A stretch of DNA of 64,000 nt from Aeromicrobium stalagmiti (GTDB lineage: Bacteria; Actinomycetota; Actinomycetes; Propionibacteriales; Nocardioidaceae), in NCBI RefSeq assembly GCF_013283745.1, contig NZ_JABSTZ010000001.1, forward strand, positions 62,001-126,000, given 5' to 3'. The notes beneath the pieces are model-generated. The model did no database searches, had not been told where the DNA came from, and saw only the letters and a program-made list of their open reading frames with translations. Numbering within the stretch: position 1 is the first letter of the stretch; each line of letters starts with the position of its first letter. Positions 59,814-64,000 of the stretch are shown here, one piece after another. The position numbers and the translations under genes were made by a program.

Positions 59814-60758
59814 CTATTGTCCACCAGCGGGATGCTGATCGAAGAATTCCCAGATGACGTCCGTCGCGTCGACCGGGCTGTCCTGGGTCCGAGACGTCCG
59901 CCCCGGTGACATCGGCCCACCACCGGGCCAGCCGTGCACCCCGCCCACGACGGCGTAGATGTCGACGGACGTGCCGTCCTCGCAGCCGGTCCACGCGAAG
60001 TGACGCACGGTGTCGGTGGCCCGGGTCGTCGCGCCACCGGACGGGCAGCGGTCGTGCTTCGCCCACTTCGACATGATGTCGTTGACGGGCGGCAGCCGGC
60101 CGATCACCGTGTCGGCGCCCTCGTAAGGCACGGTCGTGTCGGCGGTGCCGTGGAAGTAGACGATCGAGGCCGCCGGAGCCTTGCGGCACTTCGGCTCGTA
60201 GTAGGGGCCCGACACCGCGGCGTACGCCGTGAACTGCGTCGACGCGTCGCACGCGAGCGCCAGCGTCAGCGCCGAGCCGTTGGAGAACCCCGCCGCGTAC
60301 GTCCGCGACGAGTCGATGCAGGCGTCCCGCTTGACCTGCTTGACGAGGTCACGGACGAAGGCGAGGTCGGACCGCGGGTTGGTGATCGGCGACCGGAAGT
60401 ACCACTGCGACACGTCGCCGCGGCCCAGGGGCAGCACCAGGATCGCGTTGTCCCGGTCGGCCATCTCGGCCATGTCGGTCGCCTCGAGCACGGTGCGCGG
60501 ATCGCCGCCGAGACCGTGGAACATCAGCACCAGCGGGGTTCGACGGGTGGGGTCGTAGCCCGGCGGCACGTGCATCACGTACGACCGCTCACGTCCCCCG
60601 GCCACGAGGGTGCGGTCGGTGTCGCCGACGGGCAGCGGACGCGCGGTCGAGCACTGGGGCTGGACGGTCGCGGCCTGGGGCTCGTCGGCCGCCCCGCACG
60701 CGACCACGCCTGCGAGGACGAGAACGACGATCGCCGCACCCAGAACCAGTCGCCTCAC
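59814..60758 (-). CDS. LpqC-like esterase lipoprotein (PHB depolymerase/feruloyl esterase family)
   Basis: A 314-residue predicted lipoprotein (GVVAC, Cys21) with an alpha/beta hydrolase fold of the LpqC/poly(3-hydroxybutyrate) depolymerase family. Nucleophile S159 in GFSNGS, PLVLMFHGLGGD forming the oxyanion side, FHGTADTTVPYEG (acid) and GGVHGWPGGG (His). GTG start at 60758. Confidence 0.9.
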   Translation of the reverse strand: MRRLVLGAAIVVLVLAGVVACGAADEPQAATVQPQCSTARPLPVGDTDRTLVAGGRERSYVMHVPPGYDPTRRTPLVLMFHGLGGDPRTVLEATDMAEMADRDNAILVLPLGRGDVSQWYFRSPITNPRSDLAFVRDLVKQVKRDACIDSSRTYAAGFSNGSALTLALACDASTQFTAYAAVSGPYYEPKCRKAPAASIVYFHGTADTTVPYEGADTVIGRLPPVNDIMSKWAKHDRCPSGGATTRATDTVRHFAWTGCEDGTSVDIYAVVGGVHGWPGGGPMSPGRTSRTQDSPVDATDVIWEFFDQHPAGGQ

Positions 60759-60852
60759 CGCTCGCGCTCCGGGCGCGACGAGGAGCAGGGACGACTGGAC
60801 ACAAGGGCGATCGTAGGGGCTCGGAGCAAGGACCGATAACCTGACACACGAC

Positions 60853-60926
60853 GCCCTCGTAGCTCAGTCGGATAGAGCGACCGCCTCCTAAGCGGTAGGC
60901 CACAGGTTCGATTCCTGTCGAGGGCA
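60853..60926 (+). tRNA. tRNA-Arg (anticodon CCT)
   Basis: A 74-nt cloverleaf: acceptor GCCCTCG/CGAGGGC, D-arm GCTC...GAGC, anticodon stem ACCGC/GCGGT with loop CTCCTAA (anticodon CCT), T-arm ACAGG/CCTGT with TTCGATT loop, discriminator A. CCA not encoded. The 187 bp from here to the topoisomerase gene hold only a possible 41-codon ORF (60976-61101) without clear support. Confidence 0.96.
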
Positions 60927-61113
60927 CAGGAGCACCCTCGGTTCGGCTCGGGACGAGTCGATCGTCGAGAGGGCCATGGCCGCAGACGAGGCGGAGCTCC
61001 TCGGCGGGGACATCCCGGACCACCGGCACTCCAGCGCCTCTGACGGGGCCACTGGCGCCCGTAGTCGTCGTGCGCGGTTTCGAGCGGCCAGCCGCGGGTA
61101 ACCCCTCTGGGCC

Positions 61114-62109
61114 ATGGTCCGCCTCCGACGCACGTCCCCCAGCTCGGCCGGATGGTCGCGCGTGCGGCACGGTCGTGGCTTCCGCTACCTCGACCAGGAC
61201 GGCGCTCCGCTCGAGCCCGAGCAGGTCGAACGGTGCAAGCTGCTCGTCATCCCCCCGGCCTGGACCGACGTCTGGATCTGCCAGCACGACAACGGCCACC
61301 TGCAGGCGGTGGGCACGGACGACGCAGGACGCCGGCAGTACCTCTACCACCCGGGCTGGCGGGAGCGCCGCGACCTGGAGAAGTACGCGCGCATGGAGGG
61401 GTTCGCGGCCTCGCTGCTGAAGCACCGCGCCGCGGCCCGGCGCGACCTCGGCGGCGACGAGCTGACCCTCGAGCGGGTCGCCGCCACGGCGTTCAGCCTG
61501 CTCGACCTCGGGATGTTCCGGATCGGCTCCGACCGCTACGTGGAGGAGAACGGCAGCTTCGGCCTCACCACCCTCGAGAAGCAGCACGTCCACCCCGAAG
61601 GCCGAGGGCTCGCATTCGCGTACGAGGCGAAGTCGGGCCAGCAGGTCGACGTCACGGTGCGTGACGAGCGGGTGCAGGCCGTCCTGGAGCAGCTGCGCCG
61701 GCGACGCGGTGGCGGCGACACGCTGCTCGCCTACAAGTCCGGGAGACGCTGGAAGGGCCTGGCGGCCGGCGACGTCAACGCCTACGTCAAGCAGCACCTC
61801 GGCGAGGAGTACTCCGCCAAGGACTTCCGCACCTGGCGTGGCACCTCGATCGCGGCGCTCGCCCTGGCGCGCTCCGACGCCGCGACCCCCACCGCGCGCA
61901 AGAAGGCTGTCGCCGCCGCGATGCGTGAGGTCTCCGAGCACCTGGGCAACACCCCGGCGATCGCCCGCTCGTCGTACGTCGACCCGCGGGTGGTCGACCG
62001 GTTCGAGGACGGCAGCACGGTCGGCGCCGACCATCGCCGGGTCGCTCCCGGAGCGCCGATCAGCCGGACGCTGGAGCGCCAGGTGCTGCGTCTGCTGCGC
62101 CGGTCGTGA
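61114..62109 (+). CDS. DNA topoisomerase IB
   Basis: A 331-residue poxvirus-type topoisomerase IB that relaxes supercoils through a 3'-phosphotyrosine. RGFRYLDQDG and CKLLVIPPAWTDVWIC (N-terminal domain), TAFSLLDLGMFRIGSDRYVEEN, FRTWRGTS and active-site Tyr288 (IARSSYVDP). Active-site Arg/Lys positions appear intact. Stand-alone gene after tRNA-Arg. Confidence 0.94.
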   Translation: MVRLRRTSPSSAGWSRVRHGRGFRYLDQDGAPLEPEQVERCKLLVIPPAWTDVWICQHDNGHLQAVGTDDAGRRQYLYHPGWRERRDLEKYARMEGFAASLLKHRAAARRDLGGDELTLERVAATAFSLLDLGMFRIGSDRYVEENGSFGLTTLEKQHVHPEGRGLAFAYEAKSGQQVDVTVRDERVQAVLEQLRRRRGGGDTLLAYKSGRRWKGLAAGDVNAYVKQHLGEEYSAKDFRTWRGTSIAALALARSDAATPTARKKAVAAAMREVSEHLGNTPAIARSSYVDPRVVDRFEDGSTVGADHRRVAPGAPISRTLERQVLRLLRRS

Positions 62110-62127
62110 CCCGCCGGCCGAGGTGAC

Positions 62128-63468
62128 CTACAGCGCCGACTCGATCGCCCGCCAGAACGTCGGGTAGGCGTAGATCGTGTTGCGGAGCGTCGCGAGCGGG
62201 ATCTCGGCCCGCACGGCGACGGCGAGCGCGGACAGCGTCTCCCCGCCGGCCGGTCCGGCGCTGGTCGCGCCGACGATGACGTCGCGGTCGTCGTCGATGA
62301 CGAGCTTGAGCAGGCCCTCGTGCCCGGGCCCGTGGACGAAGCCGCGGCTGCTGGCCGCGATGTCGGTCGAGCCGATCCGGACGTTGATCCCCTGCTCGCG
62401 CGCCTGCTTCTCGGTCATGCCCACGCCGCCGATCTCCGGATCGGTGAAGGTCACTCGCGGGAAGCTCGCGTCGTAGTCGCCCAGCTCCTCGCCGAGGATC
62501 GCCCGGGCAGCGCGCTCCGACTGGTACATCGACACGTGCGTGAACGCTCCGCGGCCGGCGATGTCGCCGATCGCCCAGAGACCGTCCTTGACGGCCATCG
62601 AGTCGTCGACCGTCAGGAACCGGCCCGCATCGACGCCGACGGTGTCGAGGCCGATGTCGTCGAGGCGGGACCGGCGGCCGGCCGCGACCAGGACCCGCTC
62701 GGCCTCATAGGTCACGTCGCCGCAGGTGACGTGGAAGACCTCGCCGTCGTGCGCGACGGCGTCGATCGAGATGCCGGCATGGACGCCGATCCCCTCCGCC
62801 TCGAGGACGGAGGTGATCAGCTCGGACGACTCGGGCTCCTCGACGCCGAGGATGCGGGGACCCACCTCCAGCACGGTCACCTCGGTGCCGAAGCGGGAGA
62901 AGGCCTGGGCGAGCTCGAGGCCGATCGCACCGCCACCGATCACGATCATCGACGCCGGGGCTGCCTCGGCCTTGAGGATCTCGCGGTTGGTCCAGTACGG
63001 GGTGCCGGCGAGCCCGTCGATCGGCGGGACGGCCGCCGTGGTGCCGGTGTTGAGCACGACGCCCTTGGCCGCGACGAACGTCTCGTCGCCGACCGTCACG
63101 CGGCGGTCACCGTCGAGCCGGCCGTGGCCGCGCACCAGGCGCGCGCCGGCCGCCGTGACCCGGTCGGCCGCGACGGTGTCGTCCCAGTCGTCGGTGGCCT
63201 CGTCGCGGATGCGGCGGGCCACGAGCGAGAAGTCCGGCTCGACGGTCGTGGTGCCCGCGACCCCCGCGGCACGGCGCGACTCGGCCAGTAGGTTGGCGGC
63301 GCGGATGAGCATCTTGGAGGGGATGCAGCCCCAGTAGGGGCACTCACCGCCCACGAGCTCGGCCTCCACGGCCACGACGTCGAGACCCGCCTTCGCGAGT
63401 CGACCGACCAGCGCCTCCCCACCGGGACCGAGACCGACGACGACGACGTCACACGAGATGTCAGGCAT
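62128..63468 (-). CDS. Flavoprotein disulfide-reductase family protein (Lpd/MerA-like)
   Basis: A 446-residue FAD/NAD(P) oxidoreductase. VVVGLGPGGEALVGRLA (FAD), redox disulfide C43-PYWG-C48 (GGECPYWGCIPSKM), MIVIGGGAIGLELAQAF (NAD) and LWAIGDIAGRGAFTHV (FAD2). At the C-terminus the HPT..E active-site pair reads YPTFWRAIE: the catalytic His is replaced by Tyr, so it is unlikely to be a classical dihydrolipoamide dehydrogenase. ATG at 63468 with AGAGGA 9 nt upstream. Confidence 0.9.
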   Translation of the reverse strand: MPDISCDVVVVGLGPGGEALVGRLAKAGLDVVAVEAELVGGECPYWGCIPSKMLIRAANLLAESRRAAGVAGTTTVEPDFSLVARRIRDEATDDWDDTVAADRVTAAGARLVRGHGRLDGDRRVTVGDETFVAAKGVVLNTGTTAAVPPIDGLAGTPYWTNREILKAEAAPASMIVIGGGAIGLELAQAFSRFGTEVTVLEVGPRILGVEEPESSELITSVLEAEGIGVHAGISIDAVAHDGEVFHVTCGDVTYEAERVLVAAGRRSRLDDIGLDTVGVDAGRFLTVDDSMAVKDGLWAIGDIAGRGAFTHVSMYQSERAARAILGEELGDYDASFPRVTFTDPEIGGVGMTEKQAREQGINVRIGSTDIAASSRGFVHGPGHEGLLKLVIDDDRDVIVGATSAGPAGGETLSALAVAVRAEIPLATLRNTIYAYPTFWRAIESAL

Positions 63469-63519
63469 GCTGCCATCCTCTGACATCGCGGCGCCCCGCA
63501 CCAGCGTGGGGTCGGCGGA

Positions 63520-64000
63520 TCAGCGGCCGTAGAGCATGCGCTGGGTGTTGAGCCGGCCGAAGCCCGTCCGCCGGTCGTAGCCGGCCGCGCCCACGTCGTC
63601 GGCCTTGGCGGTCACGGCTGCCGCGACGTCCGAGGCCCTCCACCCCGGGCCGATGCGTGAGACGAGGATCGCGGCCGAGGCTGCCACGTGCGGCGCCGCC
63701 ATCGACGTGCCGTCGAGGAAGCAGTAGCTCGTCCGGGCGGGGCACCCGAGCTCTGCGGGCGGGCTGTAGATCGTCGTCGAGACGATGTCGCTCCCCGGTG
63801 CGACGACGTCGACGAACGAGCCGCAGCTGGAGTACGACGCGATCGCACCGGACCGGTCGAGGGCGCCGACCCCGATGACACCGGGATAGGCCGCCGGGTA
63901 GGTCGTCCTCGAGCTGCCGAAGGCCGGGCAGCCGCTGTTGCCCGCCGCCGCCACGACCACGACGTTGCTGCGCTGGGCGTAGGCGACGGCCTCACGGCTT
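63520..64000 (-). CDS. Subtilisin-family (S8) serine protease, C-terminal part
   Basis: The C-terminal 160 residues of a subtilase; the rest lies beyond the right edge. AAAGNSGCPAFGS (oxyanion Asn), GALDRSGAIASYSSCG, VVAPGSDI and the Ser motif DGTSMAAPHVAASAAIL, ending RTGFGRLNTQRMLYG. Catalytic Asp and His are not in the window. Cys pairs (SGCPAF/SSCGS; ELGCPA/SYCFL) suggest a secreted enzyme. Confidence 0.93.
   Translation of the reverse strand, partial: SREAVAYAQRSNVVVVAAAGNSGCPAFGSSRTTYPAAYPGVIGVGALDRSGAIASYSSCGSFVDVVAPGSDIVSTTIYSPPAELGCPARTSYCFLDGTSMAAPHVAASAAILVSRIGPGWRASDVAAAVTAKADDVGAAGYDRRTGFGRLNTQRMLYGR

Noticed and set aside
60976-61101. 41-codon ORF between tRNA-Arg and topoisomerase IB
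   Set aside because: No ribosome-binding site, no recognisable features and low-information composition; not supported as a gene.

Overview
The window is very GC-rich with GTG starts, many ATGA stop/start overlaps and several apparently leaderless promoters (TAnnnT 6-7 nt before the start codon). Gene content (rpfB, sepX/glpR, Pmt, a ruc-like FmdB protein, rubredoxin-linked alkB, Gram-positive Tad/Flp pilus) points to an actinomycete. Nocardioidaceae (Aeromicrobium/Nocardioides-like) is my best guess from gene order and protein style, not from any search.

Layout. (1) 1-4635, minus: a complete purine-ring degradation operon (OHCU decarboxylase, HIU hydrolase, uricase, allantoinase, ureidoglycine-glyoxylate aminotransferase, allantoate-type amidohydrolase running off the left edge), every junction overlapping. 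4726-6923: an amidase/acetamidase pair. (2) 7746-16194: a conserved actinobacterial block (rsmA, rpfB, tatD, metG, rsmI / pmt) matching the M. tuberculosis Rv1002c-Rv1010 neighbourhood. Between the normally adjacent divergent rsmI and pmt sits a DUF559-type nuclease-fold gene with a cluster of a short repeat on each side; a third cluster of the same repeat lies at 57590-57779. (3) 16263-28511, minus: a surface-polysaccharide operon built around a GT2 synthase with an N-terminal MshEN-like (c-di-GMP-binding) region, with a polytopic membrane protein, coiled-coil protein, two lipoproteins, a secreted protein, a GGDEF-EAL protein and an upstream GH5 glucanase; divergent from it is a PKD / ExbB-MotA / DUF2149 trio (28634-31121). 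(4) 31128-34518: an alkane hydroxylase operon (alkB, two rubredoxins, rubredoxin reductase, TetR) with a palindromic operator on its promoter. (5) 34679-42689: a Tad/Flp pilus locus with two pilins and a sortase-like lipoprotein. (6) 42838-44507: an ECF sigma factor with a DUF4349 membrane protein, and a tiny cysteine-containing ORF; then tRNA-Ala(CGC). (7) 44803-57578: a second conserved block (sepX, rimJ, mog, moaC, moeA, UGPase, 5-FTHF cyclo-ligase, ruc-like FmdB, SAF protein, mscL), matching Rv0985c-Rv0996, interrupted by a penicillin acylase and two CNNM/CBS proteins. (8) 57800-64000: epimerase, HAD phosphatase, esterase lipoprotein, tRNA-Arg(CCT), topoisomerase IB, a flavin disulfide-reductase relative and a truncated subtilisin.

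The strongest leads are the repeat-flanked DUF559 cassette and the candidate c-di-GMP-gated polysaccharide system. No stretch longer than 300 bases lacks a gene; the longest gaps (13155-13386, 14398-14643, 57579-57799) are exactly those holding the repeat clusters.
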